A stretch of 62,081 bases of DNA from Candidatus Gastranaerophilales bacterium (GTDB lineage: Bacteria > Cyanobacteriota > Vampirovibrionia > Gastranaerophilales > Gastranaerophilaceae): positions 1-62,081 of the forward strand of contig CALUQE010000010.1 of the NCBI GenBank assembly GCA_944322845.1, in the 5' to 3' direction. The translations under genes and the position numbers were made by a program. Positions 16,504 through 25,265 of the stretch are shown in pieces; positions within the stretch are counted from its first letter, which is position 1, and every line of letters begins with the position of its first letter. The notes under the pieces are model-generated. The model was not told where the DNA came from. It searched no databases and saw nothing but the letters and a program-made list of their open reading frames with translations.

Positions 16504-17592
16504 ATGAAAATATACAATACATTCACCAATAATACTCGATATAATCAAACAAAAACTAATGTTATTCCACGTTATAACACACCTGACGCTACACATCTTC
16601 CAAAAGATACGGTGTCATTCAAGGCTTCTAAAATTATCAATCTACCGGAATCCATTTTATCTAAGTGCAAAACTACCATAAAGAAAATTTTGCCAAGCGG
16701 CGCAAACAATAACGTTAGACCAAAAGATTTAATGGATTTACCGGAAAAGCAAATTATAGAAATTTGCCAAAATGCATTAAAAAAACAAATTCCATTAGGA
16801 CGTGGACAGGAAGCAACTGTATATAAAATTGAAGAATTCCCAAGAGAATATTGTATTAGAGAGAATAGACGAATAGCTACAAACTATAACAATTTAAAGT
16901 TAAATTATAAGCTGGATAAATTTGATAAGGCAAATTTTGTCATTGCAAAACTTGGAGAAGGACTCACTCTATTAAAATACATTTCAGGGATTCCACTCAA
17001 AATTATGAGAAATTCTGATACGGTATCAGGTATTAAGGTTAAAGAATCAATGCAAGAACTTATTGCAAATAATTTCCCGGAAGAATCATTCATAAAGGTT
17101 CTTGACCAAATAGAAAGTAATAGAGCAAATGGTATAGTTTTTGATAGAAAGGGTGAAAACTTACTCGTTGATCCTATGATTCAAGAAATTACCGCTATCG
17201 ATTTTAGTCCAAAATTCAACGACATTGAATATAATCCAATAGCTTATATATACCACGCTCTGGATGTAGATGGAACACCTTTTGCGCCTAAGGTTTTGGG
17301 TAAACTTATGAATGCTTACGCAGAAAGATTAAAAACTTGTGATTTAAAGGACTTAAATCTGGATGTTTTAGATAAAAACTTCTATTATAGAGGTTTTATG
17401 GACGATGCTTTCAACAAATTTAAAGACAGAGAGCTCTTAGAAAAATGTCGTTCTATGTTATTTGATGATTTACTTGAAGCAAAGAAAACGATGTCTGAAA
17501 GTGAGTTTAACGACAGAGTAGACTATTTTAAATTTGAGATCGAGAATTTACTGATTGACCCTCTTGAGATGCCAAGAGAAGAAGTTTACTAA
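16504..17592 (+). CDS. Divergent protein-kinase-fold protein with polar F-K-A leader
   Basis: I chose the ATG at 16504 (362 residues) because the upstream open frame runs through duplicated tRNA sequence. A TATATT lies 6 nt before this ATG, with no Shine-Dalgarno. Residues 1-36 are polar and Asn/Thr rich, ending in DTVSFKAS (35-42). A kinase-like core follows: glycine-rich loop GRGQEATVY (99-107), catalytic-loop-like FDRKGENLLVD (213-223, compare HRDLKPEN) and AIDF (231-234, compare DFG). No clear VAIK lysine is seen, so activity is uncertain. The leader resembles those at 30668 and 49891. It overlaps mntP (convergent) by 4 bp. Confidence 0.65.
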   Translation: MKIYNTFTNNTRYNQTKTNVIPRYNTPDATHLPKDTVSFKASKIINLPESILSKCKTTIKKILPSGANNNVRPKDLMDLPEKQIIEICQNALKKQIPLGRGQEATVYKIEEFPREYCIRENRRIATNYNNLKLNYKLDKFDKANFVIAKLGEGLTLLKYISGIPLKIMRNSDTVSGIKVKESMQELIANNFPEESFIKVLDQIESNRANGIVFDRKGENLLVDPMIQEITAIDFSPKFNDIEYNPIAYIYHALDVDGTPFAPKVLGKLMNAYAERLKTCDLKDLNLDVLDKNFYYRGFMDDAFNKFKDRELLEKCRSMLFDDLLEAKKTMSESEFNDRVDYFKFEIENLLIDPLEMPREEVY

Positions 17593-18128
17593 ATAAGGGA
17601 TTTTATCCCCAAACCAATGAGCAAAATTCCTGCTAGAACTTCAAGAGGTTTTGTCGGCAAGTGTTTCAATTTCCCACCGAAATAAAAACCTAAAGAAGAG
17701 TTCAGAAATGTTACCAATGCAATTAATACAGCTGGTTTAAGGATTCTGTTTCCAAACAAAGACAGAGAAATTCCGGCAGAAAAAGCATCTATGCTTGTTG
17801 CAATACCAACTAATAATAAACATTTAGCATCAATACATAAAGGTTTTTCTTTATGTTTTTCAAAAGCTTCCATAATAAACTTAACACCAAGATAAGTAAA
17901 TATTAGAAATACAATCAGTCCTGCAAAAGGTTCTATAAAAGATTTCACAAACCCTGTAAGAAAATAACCAATTACTGGCATTATCCCCTGAAAAAATCCT
18001 GTAGAGCTTGCCAGCAGCATAGAATTTTTGAGTTTCTTTTCGTTAAATACAAGACCGTATGAAAAAGAAACAACACATGCATCTATTGATAAAGCTAAAG
18101 CCAATAAAAATATTTCAATATAAGACAT
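17589..18128 (-). CDS. mntP: MntP-family putative manganese efflux protein
   Basis: The 179-residue protein has about six hydrophobic helices and the internal duplication of the MntP (DUF204) family. Paired acidic motifs are LALSIDACVVSFSYG (about residues 11-25) and GIATSIDAFSAGISL (about 108-122). The family exports Mn2+ across the inner membrane. It starts 17 bp after dnaB on the same strand, so it is probably co-transcribed. No yybP-ykoY riboswitch fits in that gap. YtaF-like sporulation proteins share this fold, but the context is not sporulation. Confidence 0.82.
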   Translation of the reverse strand: MSYIEIFLLALALSIDACVVSFSYGLVFNEKKLKNSMLLASSTGFFQGIMPVIGYFLTGFVKSFIEPFAGLIVFLIFTYLGVKFIMEAFEKHKEKPLCIDAKCLLLVGIATSIDAFSAGISLSLFGNRILKPAVLIALVTFLNSSLGFYFGGKLKHLPTKPLEVLAGILLIGLGIKSLI

Positions 18129-18145
18129 AAAGCTCTCCGGATAAA

Positions 18146-19543
18146 TTAAAATACATCTGTTTTAATAGGATTTTTGAATTTTGTAATACTTCCTTGGAAC
18201 AGAAGTTTTACTGTACCCACCGGACCGTTTCTGTGTTTTGCAATAATAATTTCAGCCTCACCTTTATTGGCAGCTTTTTCGGCTTGTTCTTCATCCTCAT
18301 TAGCATTTTTATAATACTCATCACGATAAATAAACATTACGATATCAGCGTCTTGTTCAATGGAACCGGATTCTCTCAGGTCTGAAAGCATAGGCCGCTT
18401 GTCAGTTCTGCTTTCTACCGCACGTGATAATTGTGAAAGCGCAATTATAGGAACATTCAATTCTTTTGCAAGTATTTTTAAACCTCTCGAGATACTTGAA
18501 ATCTGCTGCATACGGTCTTCCCTTCCCGTACCCTCAATCAATTGCAAATAGTCGATAACAATAAGTCCGAGATTTTTCTCCGCCATTGCAAGCCGTCTGC
18601 ATTTTGCCCTCAAATCAGTAATCGTACATCCTGCAGTATCATCTATATAAATAGGCGCTTCAGAAAAACTGTTCATGGCAACCGCAAGTTTTTCCCAGTC
18701 CTTTGCCTGCATATTTCCGGTTTTAAGCCTCTGAGTATCGACTTCGGCTTCTGAGCACAAAAGACGCTGTACTAGTTGTTTCTTTGACATTTCCAAAGAA
18801 AATATTGCAACCGGAGTATTCGCTCTCAGAGCAACATTCTGAGCAATATTGAGCGCAAAAGCTGTTTTACCCATTGCAGGACGTGCCGCAAGAATAATCA
18901 AATCCGATTTCTGAAGTCCGTTCATCATCGTATCTAAATCATAAAAACTTGTCGGAACACCGGTCAACTGCCCTTTATTATTATACCGCTCCTCAATTTC
19001 CGCATAAGTATCATATACAAGGTCTTTAATAGGAGCAAGCGCCTGCGACGCCTTTTGAGAGGCGATATCAAAAATCAGTTTTTCTGCCTGTTCAAGCGAC
19101 TCTTCTATCGGGTTTAAATCATAACCGGAAGATATAATTTCCGAACCTGCATTTATAAGCGAACGTTTAATTGCTTTTTCCTGAACTATTTTTGCGTAAT
19201 ATTCAACGTTAGAAGTTGTTATTGTTTTATAACTTAAATCATTAATAAAAGCTCTGCCGCCAACCAGTTCAAGTTTCTGATTTATATTTAAAACATCCGA
19301 TACCGAAACAATATCAATCTTATCTTCACCATTGTATAGCTGCAGCATGGCTTCATATACATACCTGTGTGCAGGTTTGTAAAACGACTCAGGTTTTATA
19401 TGTTCAACAACCTTATTCATGCAGCTCGGACTCACAAGTATTGCGCCCAGAATCGCTTCCTCCGCATCAATATTTTGAGGCATTAACTGTGTTAAATCTT
19501 CTGTTTGCTTTTTTCTGTTACTGCTTGCTAAAGATGCCGGCAT
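18146..19543 (-). CDS. dnaB: Replicative DNA helicase
   Basis: The 465-residue protein has the DnaB layout: N-terminal domain (MPQNIDAEEAILGAIL, about residues 20-36), linker, then a RecA-like C-terminal helicase with Walker A ARPAMGKT (220-227), Walker B VIDYLQLI and the QLSRAVESR motif. It forms the hexameric 5'-3' fork helicase that recruits primase. No intein is present. Start: ATG with AGGGGAG upstream. mntP follows 17 bp downstream. Confidence 0.97.
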   Translation of the reverse strand: MPASLASSNRKKQTEDLTQLMPQNIDAEEAILGAILVSPSCMNKVVEHIKPESFYKPAHRYVYEAMLQLYNGEDKIDIVSVSDVLNINQKLELVGGRAFINDLSYKTITTSNVEYYAKIVQEKAIKRSLINAGSEIISSGYDLNPIEESLEQAEKLIFDIASQKASQALAPIKDLVYDTYAEIEERYNNKGQLTGVPTSFYDLDTMMNGLQKSDLIILAARPAMGKTAFALNIAQNVALRANTPVAIFSLEMSKKQLVQRLLCSEAEVDTQRLKTGNMQAKDWEKLAVAMNSFSEAPIYIDDTAGCTITDLRAKCRRLAMAEKNLGLIVIDYLQLIEGTGREDRMQQISSISRGLKILAKELNVPIIALSQLSRAVESRTDKRPMLSDLRESGSIEQDADIVMFIYRDEYYKNANEDEEQAEKAANKGEAEIIIAKHRNGPVGTVKLLFQGSITKFKNPIKTDVF

Positions 19544-19619
19544 AAATTTATCTCCCCTATAATTATAAGAGTAACAATAATAACAAACTTATTCAATTCT
19601 TTTTTACAAATCTTATCAG

Positions 19620-19778
19620 TTAATAAAATTTACTCCTGCAAATGTATGAGATTTATAACAAAAAACTAAAGAAAAATAAAAATCAGCCGATAAGCTTAGT
19701 ATGGAAAACCCCAGTGGTTTTTCATACCTCCTCCCCAAGTCTGGTAGCCGTTCTCTAAAGAAACGGCTTTTTTTTGTG
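19620..19778 (+). ncRNA. Candidate small RNA with intrinsic terminator (strand opposite to its neighbours)
   Basis: Both neighbours (dnaB and the glucosaminidase gene) are on the minus strand. Yet 19747-19778 is a plus-strand terminator: AGCCGTT-CTCTAAAG-AACGGCT followed by eight T. Upstream lies another hairpin (19698-19726, TATGGAAAACC / GGTTTTTCATA with loop CCAGT) and a conserved-looking CCTCCTCCCC. A weak promoter (TTTACT ... TATAAC, about 19628-19657) would give a transcript of roughly 110-120 nt. I recognise no Rfam family. The 3' end is well supported; the 5' end is a guess. Confidence 0.45.
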
Positions 19779-19806
19779 CTACGCACGTAGATATTAGGTC
19801 GGAACA

Positions 19807-20901
19807 TTATACTAAAGCAGATTCGACTTCTGAAGCATATTTATTTACGTTTCTTGCCCACAAAGCATTTAAATTATCATGATCTGTAGGATCGGCCGTA
19901 GGACAATACTTGGCATTTATTTGATACAATTTAGTTAATGAACGGCCGCTGTTATTTACATAACCTGATTTTAAGAATCTTGCCATATCGCTTATACACT
20001 CTGATACCGAACTATATGTCTTGAATGTGGTAGAACCGGCTACACGAACCCCTCCGACATTATTTTTTTGTCTTGCATTTTTGCTTGTACCGCCAGCGGA
20101 CTCGTTCATTGCAATACCTACGAGAGCAGAAGCACTAATACCATATCTTTTCTGGGCGTCAATAAATGCCTGCCCCTGACCTTCCAGTACGCCTTTGCCT
20201 TTAAGATATTTATTTAAATCAGCAGCTGTTCCCTGATAAGGTTTTGTTATATCTCTTGTATAATCGCCATAAACAAGCCTCATTTCTTCGTCAGTCATTT
20301 CTGTCCAATGCTTACCTTTAAGAGCTGCAAGTGAAGATGAGGATGCGGAAGTTCTTGCAGAACTCATTGACGGAACCTCAGCTGCTCCGGAATTACGTGT
20401 TGATACAGAAGGCTGAGAAGGTAAAGGTGACGGCAAAGACATTGTCGTATGCTGAGAAGCTGGAGAAGAAAACATATTTAAATTGAAATTATTTGCACCT
20501 TGCCCTATGAAACTGAAAGAATAATCTGTATTCTGAATAGGGATTGAAGATGTTGTATTATTCTGCGCATTATTAGAACTCTTTTCAAATACATCACCCA
20601 TTAAAAAGTTATTATCTAGCTGCTTATTCCAATTGTCCGTAGGGAAAAGTTCATTCACGTTAAATGTAATATTTGGCATCGGAGGCATTGAAATATTAGG
20701 CATCAAAGGGAAAATGCTTGCCGGAGACATTACAGGATATGTGTACATCATTGCAGGAAAAGGAGCAAAGCAGCTGTTGAAGGGATTGCACCAGCTGTTA
20801 AAAGACCAGCCCCAGTTCATGCAGCCAAAAAACGGATTATTGTTAAATACTCCGTGCATAAAACCGTGTGTGAAATTGTTCCAGAAATTATGTGCGCTCA
20901 T
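19807..20901 (-). CDS. Glucosaminidase-domain peptidoglycan hydrolase with aromatic/Asn-rich N terminus
   Basis: I place the start at 20901 (364 residues); an in-frame extension to 21057 overlaps the ftsH start and is unlikely. AAGGGA lies upstream. Residues 1-70 are rich in Trp, Phe, Asn, Met and Pro with no classic signal peptide. A Ser/Thr-rich linker follows. The C-terminal 125 residues match a glucosaminidase (FlgJ/LytD-like) fold, with ALVGIAMNESAGG carrying the expected catalytic Glu, then KNNVGGVRV. It should cleave glycan strands of peptidoglycan. How it is exported is unclear. It is divergent from ftsH. Confidence 0.8.
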   Translation of the reverse strand: MSAHNFWNNFTHGFMHGVFNNNPFFGCMNWGWSFNSWCNPFNSCFAPFPAMMYTYPVMSPASIFPLMPNISMPPMPNITFNVNELFPTDNWNKQLDNNFLMGDVFEKSSNNAQNNTTSSIPIQNTDYSFSFIGQGANNFNLNMFSSPASQHTTMSLPSPLPSQPSVSTRNSGAAEVPSMSSARTSASSSSLAALKGKHWTEMTDEEMRLVYGDYTRDITKPYQGTAADLNKYLKGKGVLEGQGQAFIDAQKRYGISASALVGIAMNESAGGTSKNARQKNNVGGVRVAGSTTFKTYSSVSECISDMARFLKSGYVNNSGRSLTKLYQINAKYCPTADPTDHDNLNALWARNVNKYASEVESALV

Positions 20902-21042
20902 ATTCTCGTAATATCCCTTATATATACAAAGTATTTTTGCCGCGAAAAATTGCCTTTTTTGTAAACAAAAAGTTACATTTAAGCTTAATTTACCAGATAT
21001 ACTTTTTCTGTTATAATGATGCAATAGGAGAGAAGGAGAATT

Positions 21043-22944
21043 ATGAACAAAAATCAATCAATCGGGATGTACGTAATCTTGGGTATCATGGTCTTAGCAT
21101 TTATTTCAATGTTGTTTTCAGGACCGACTTCAAGCACTCAAGAATTATCATATACAAACTTTATACAAAAAGTTGAAAACAAAGAAATTAAGAGCGTTGA
21201 TATCGGAAAAGACTCTCTTATAGCACTTCCTGTCAACCAGCCCGAAACTAAAAAATCCAATACGAACCCTTTGTATGGCGAAGTTAAACCGCCGAAATTA
21301 CAATACAAAGTTCTTCTCCCTGAAAACTCAGACGTTTTGACAAAACTCGAAGAAAACAATGTTGAAATTAGCGCTAAACGTTCAAATGATTCAAATTCAG
21401 CGCTGAGCATGGGCTCATCATTAATTACAATTCTTCTTGTTCTCGGGTTTATTATGCTTATTATAAAATCCATTCAGGCAGGCGGTGCTCAGGCTATGTC
21501 CTTTGGCAAAAGCAGAGCAAAAATGCTTATGGATAACAAAGTTAAGACAACATTTGCAGATGTTGCAGGTATTGACGAAGAAAGAAAAGAACTTGAAGAA
21601 ATTGTTGATTTCTTAAAGCACTCTGATAAATACGTAAAACTCGGTGCTAAAATTCCGAAAGGCGTTTTACTGGTCGGTGCCCCGGGGACAGGTAAAACAC
21701 TTATGGCTAAAGCTGTTGCCGGAGAAGCCGGTGTTCCGTTCTTTTCTATAAGCGGTTCAGACTTTGTTGAAATGTTCGTAGGTGTTGGTGCTTCACGTGT
21801 AAGAGATTTATTTGAACAGGCAAAAAAACACCAGCCTTGTATTGTATTTATTGATGAAATTGATGCAGTAGGACGCCAGAGAGGTGCAGGATTAGGCGGC
21901 GGTCACGATGAAAGAGAACAGACACTTAACCAGCTCCTTGTTGAGATGGACGGGTTTGATGAAAATACAAATATTATAATTCTTGCCGCAACAAACAGAC
22001 CTGATATCTTAGATAATGCCCTTTTAAGACCGGGCAGATTTGACAGGCAGATTGTTATTAATAAACCTGATGTACTTGGAAGAGAACAGATTTTGAACGT
22101 TCATGCCAAAAACAAACCGCTTGCTAAGGAAGTTGACTTAAAGACTCTTGCAAAACGCACTCCGGGCTTTACCGGCGCAGATTTACAGAACCTTCTGAAC
22201 GAAGCAGCTCTGCTTGCAGCAAGACATGATAAATCAGAAATTGAAATGCCTGATCTGGAAGAAGCTATTGATAAAGTTATGGCAGGCCCTGAAAAGAAAA
22301 GCAGAATTATCTCCGATGAAGAAAAAGAAAATACCGCCTACCACGAAGTAGGGCACGCGCTGCTTGCAAAACTTCTCAAAAACTGTGATCCTTTGCATAA
22401 AGTTTCAATTATTCCGCGCGGTATGGCTCTTGGTATAACGCTCACTCTTCCTGAAAAAGATCATTTGACTATGCGCAAAAACCAGCTTTTAGACCGCATT
22501 ACAATGATTCTCGGCGGACGTGTTGCCGAAGAACTTATTTACGGAAAAGATAACGTAACAACCGGCGCTTCAAACGATTTGGAAAAAGTTTCCGCGCTTG
22601 CAAGAAGCATGGTAACAACTTACGGTATGAGCGATAAAATGGGTAACCTCGCTTACGGTAAAGAGCAGGAACATATCTTTATGGGCAGAAACTTCGGCAA
22701 CACAAGAGATTTCTCCGAAGAAATCGCTGCCGATATTGATAAAGAAGTTAAATTGATTGTTGATAAACAATATGAACAGGCAAAGCAGCTTCTTAGTGAA
22801 AACAGAGATATGCTCGAATATATTTCAAAAAATCTTCTTGAAAAAGAAACGCTGGACGAAAAAGAATTTGACGATTTGATGAACGACGTCAGAATTCAGC
22901 GCAACGGGGGAAATAACGACAGTTCAAATGATAATAACATATAG
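21043..22944 (+). CDS. ftsH: ATP-dependent zinc metalloprotease FtsH
   Basis: The 633-residue protein has all FtsH parts: TM1 (about residues 7-26), a periplasmic domain, TM2 (about 124-141), and an AAA+ module with Walker [10 protein letters not shown] (211-219), Walker [11 protein letters not shown], and an SRH region ([19 protein letters not shown]). The zinc site HEVGH is at 434-438. It degrades misfolded membrane proteins and short-lived regulators at the inner membrane. Ribosome binding site AGAAGGAG. A RipA-like membrane protein gene follows after 10 bp, then a PAP2 phosphatase gene, likely one operon. Confidence 0.97.
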   Translation: MNKNQSIGMYVILGIMVLAFISMLFSGPTSSTQELSYTNFIQKVENKEIKSVDIGKDSLIALPVNQPETKKSNTNPLYGEVKPPKLQYKVLLPENSDVLTKLEENNVEISAKRSNDSNSALSMGSSLITILLVLGFIMLIIKSIQAGGAQAMSFGKSRAKMLMDNKVKTTFADVAGIDEERKELEEIVDFLKHSDKYVKLGAKIPKGVLLVGAPGTGKTLMAKAVAGEAGVPFFSISGSDFVEMFVGVGASRVRDLFEQAKKHQPCIVFIDEIDAVGRQRGAGLGGGHDEREQTLNQLLVEMDGFDENTNIIILAATNRPDILDNALLRPGRFDRQIVINKPDVLGREQILNVHAKNKPLAKEVDLKTLAKRTPGFTGADLQNLLNEAALLAARHDKSEIEMPDLEEAIDKVMAGPEKKSRIISDEEKENTAYHEVGHALLAKLLKNCDPLHKVSIIPRGMALGITLTLPEKDHLTMRKNQLLDRITMILGGRVAEELIYGKDNVTTGASNDLEKVSALARSMVTTYGMSDKMGNLAYGKEQEHIFMGRNFGNTRDFSEEIAADIDKEVKLIVDKQYEQAKQLLSENRDMLEYISKNLLEKETLDEKEFDDLMNDVRIQRNGGNNDSSNDNNI

Positions 22945-22954
22945 GAGAACTTAA

Positions 22955-23455
22955 ATGGACAGAGAAGAGCTGATATTTCAAGAATACAAGACATATTGTG
23001 AACAAAAAGAAAACTTTATTGACAGAAACTTTAAAACAAACAGGTTTTATATGGTATCGGTATTTGTTCTTATTGTCGCACTTATTTATACAGGAAATAT
23101 TGTTTTCTTAAATAAGATATCTGCAACACTGGTTTTTGCATTGCTGGGGGTGTCAGTCAGCGCCCTGTGGTGGATGAATGTTGATTCTTATAATACGCTT
23201 ATCAAAATCAAATACGCAAATGTTATAGAAAAAATAGAAGAAAAATTTCCGGTAAAACCATTCACGGATGAATATCAGGGAATTGACGAATACAGAGGCA
23301 AAAAAGTATTTATGTTTTCTGATATTCAAAAGCTGATAGCTGCCGTCTCCGCTCTGTTCTTTTTTGCGTTGTGCGTAAGTGAAATTTCACCGCTTGTAAT
23401 GGCTGTGGTAAATAAAGGTCTTGATTTCATCCTGAAACTTAAAGGCGGAATCTAG
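22955..23455 (+). CDS. RipA-like small membrane protein
   Basis: The 166-residue protein has three or four hydrophobic segments (about residues 31-50, 56-75, 127-145). A signature-like cytosolic stretch, WWMNVDSYNTLIKIKYANVI, leads into EKIEEKFPVKPF. This resembles the RipA-family octameric membrane proteins (W-x3-SYxxLxxxKxxVIxxxEexLP), as far as I can recall. Function in most bacteria is unknown. It lies 10 bp after ftsH with AGGAGAA as ribosome binding site, so co-expression with the membrane protease is likely. Confidence 0.55.
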   Translation: MDREELIFQEYKTYCEQKENFIDRNFKTNRFYMVSVFVLIVALIYTGNIVFLNKISATLVFALLGVSVSALWWMNVDSYNTLIKIKYANVIEKIEEKFPVKPFTDEYQGIDEYRGKKVFMFSDIQKLIAAVSALFFFALCVSEISPLVMAVVNKGLDFILKLKGGI

Positions 23456-23474
23456 AAGATTAAAAGGAGAAGAA

Positions 23475-24095
23475 ATGAGCCGTCAGAAGGAATACGGGGT
23501 TGCGCTAAACTGGAATTATGTAATAGTATCTGTCGTAGTGTTTGTAACACTTACGGTTCTTGTACTTTATATGCCGGGACTGACAAAATTTGATGCAAAT
23601 GTTTTACATTCAATCCGCCTTGCACTTTCACCGTATCCTGTATATATTGCAACTTTTATTACGGATTTTGGCAGATCTTATCATATGATATGGCCGCAAA
23701 TTGCAGCAGGAAGCGTTTTGATTTCCGAAAAAAGATATATGAAAGCTTTTCTTCTAATCTTTTTCACTCAAGCCTGCTATGTTCTTACCGATTTAATTAA
23801 AAACTTTGTCTGCAGAGAACGTCCTGCAATATGTGAAGGTTTCAGCTTTCCGTCCGGCCACTCTTCGACTACAATGTGTTTTTACGGAATTTTAATTTAC
23901 CTTGTTTTACATTACGCAAAATCTGATTTCTGGAGATATTTTTTAACAACCTTATTCGGAGTATGGATATTTCTGGTCGGCATAACAAGATTATGGCTCG
24001 GAGTGCATTATCCGATAGACGTTATTGCGGGAATGTTTTTAGGCTTTATGATGGTTAATTTGTATATTATTGTATCTAAAGCCTTGAGCAAGTAA
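23475..24095 (+). CDS. PAP2-family membrane phosphatase
   Basis: The 206-residue protein has about five or six transmembrane helices and the three PAP2 signatures: KNFVCRERP (K-x6-RP), FPSGHSS (PSGH) and TRLWLGVHYPIDV (SR-x5-H-x3-D, with T for S). Such enzymes dephosphorylate lipid phosphates such as undecaprenyl pyrophosphate, PGP or lipid A at the periplasmic face. The substrate cannot be told from sequence; position after ftsH suggests an envelope role. Ribosome binding site AAAGGAGAAG. It converges with the glycosyltransferase gene. Confidence 0.88.
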   Translation: MSRQKEYGVALNWNYVIVSVVVFVTLTVLVLYMPGLTKFDANVLHSIRLALSPYPVYIATFITDFGRSYHMIWPQIAAGSVLISEKRYMKAFLLIFFTQACYVLTDLIKNFVCRERPAICEGFSFPSGHSSTTMCFYGILIYLVLHYAKSDFWRYFLTTLFGVWIFLVGITRLWLGVHYPIDVIAGMFLGFMMVNLYIIVSKALSK

Positions 24096-24098
24096 TGT

Positions 24099-25043
24099 TT
24101 ATCCTTCGACAATTTTAAGCATATATCTCGTACAGTCTTTTGAGTTATGGCTTTGTTTCGCAATTTTCCAGCACTCATCTGTAACTTTTCTGTATGCCTT
24201 TTGATCCTCCAGATAACTTTCAATTTTGAAAATTAAATCCGAAAAATCTTCATAGAAAGGTAAATGTCCCTCAAACAATGCTACTTCTTCTCTATAGTCG
24301 CTTATTATAAGCCGCTTGCACGCAACAGTTTGAAATGTTCTGTAATTAAGAGAAGAAATCCCCTGCGAGTGCATATTAAAAACAATTTTTGAATTATTAA
24401 TAGCTTTCGCCATATCCTCTTCATTATCAATGAAACCGCGATAGCACAAATCAATTAATTCCGGATAAATTGCTCTTTCTCTTGCATCTTTGTAATGCCT
24501 GTCTATAGCAAACCAGGCAATATTAAGGTGTGGAAGTTTATTAACAAGCTCTTCAAAAAAGCTAAGCCTGTAATCCGTATCCAGCCTGCCTGCAAACATA
24601 ACGTCAAACTCAGGTTCAGTACCTAAATCTTTATACACATCAAAATTAACAAAATGAGGAAGATAAGTTATATTTTTAAAAGATTCATATCCGGTGAGCA
24701 CTTTATCCCAGTAGAATGTAAAATTGTCGTCATCTTCAAGATACGGAAGGTATTTTTCCCACTCCGGTCCTGAAGTTTTACTTCTTAAATCATCCGAAAA
24801 ATAATTAATTGAAGGAACTTCAAGATGATTATCAATTTTAATTTTTAATCCCGAATAATCATACCCGCATATATAATCAAATTTACGTTTCAAAACCTGC
24901 TTAAGATTTTTATCGAACAATTCATCAAAGACAATAACTTTGCAGTCATTTTGTTCAAATCCGTCAATAATGCTGCTCATGGTAAGTCTTCCGCCAATAC
25001 TTTCCGGAAGTATCGCTAAAATCTTTTTCTTGCTCTTTCTCAT
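24099..25043 (-). CDS. CgeB-like glycosyltransferase
   Basis: The 314-residue cytosolic protein resembles the CgeB / Glyco_trans_1_2 group (GT-B fold). It has an N-terminal region with INYFSDDLR, then LPHFVNFDVYKDLG, DVMFAGRLDTDYRLSFFEEL, and the C-terminal SSLNYRTFQTVACKRLIISDY. The last segment corresponds to the nucleotide-sugar site (LxxRtfEilacG). The E of the usual E-x7-E motif appears replaced by Q, so activity is not certain. Donor and acceptor are unknown; surface glycan or glycoprotein decoration is plausible. Confidence 0.72.
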   Translation of the reverse strand: MRKSKKKILAILPESIGGRLTMSSIIDGFEQNDCKVIVFDELFDKNLKQVLKRKFDYICGYDYSGLKIKIDNHLEVPSINYFSDDLRSKTSGPEWEKYLPYLEDDDNFTFYWDKVLTGYESFKNITYLPHFVNFDVYKDLGTEPEFDVMFAGRLDTDYRLSFFEELVNKLPHLNIAWFAIDRHYKDARERAIYPELIDLCYRGFIDNEEDMAKAINNSKIVFNMHSQGISSLNYRTFQTVACKRLIISDYREEVALFEGHLPFYEDFSDLIFKIESYLEDQKAYRKVTDECWKIAKQSHNSKDCTRYMLKIVEG

Positions 25044-25074
25044 CCTAGTAACATTTTAACATTTTTAATTAAGC

Positions 25075-25103
25075 TTTACAAGGCAGATTGCTTTTTGTAT
25101 ACT
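25075..25103 (+). promoter_or_regulatory. Promoter of tRNA-Arg
   Basis: TTTACA (25075-25080), 17 bp spacer, TATACT (25098-25103). It would give an unusually long leader of about 80 nt before the tRNA. Confidence 0.55.
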
Positions 25104-25162
25104 AAAAGAGCTAAGTTTGTAGAAGAAGTCTGTAAAAAATGAAAAGTATGAAAAGTCTTTTT

Positions 25163-25190
25163 GCATACTTTTTCTACAGAAAAAGTATGC
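25163..25190 (+). other. Perfect hairpin abutting the 5' end of tRNA-Arg
   Basis: GCATACTTTTT and AAAAAGTATGC pair over 11 bp around CTACAG. The last two bases are the first two of the tRNA acceptor stem, so this leader hairpin competes with or precedes tRNA folding and 5' maturation. Confidence 0.7.
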
Positions 25191-25264
25191 GTCTGTAGCT
25201 CAGTAGGATAGAGCGGAGGTTTCCTAAACCTTGTCTGCCGTGGGTTCGACTCCCTCCAGGCGCA
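25189..25264 (+). tRNA. tRNA-Arg (anticodon CCT)
   Basis: Acceptor stem GCGTCTG / CAGGCGC (one T-G), discriminator A, D-arm GCTC..GAGC, anticodon stem GAGGT/ACCTT with loop TTCCTAA (anticodon CCT), T-loop TTCGACT. 76 nt; CCA not encoded. It ends 2 bp from the stop codon of the convergent P-type ATPase gene. Confidence 0.93.
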
Positions 25265-25265
25265 T

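Noticed and set aside
18129..18145. yybP-ykoY manganese riboswitch before mntP
   Set aside because: The dnaB-mntP gap is only 17 bp, too short for the aptamer.
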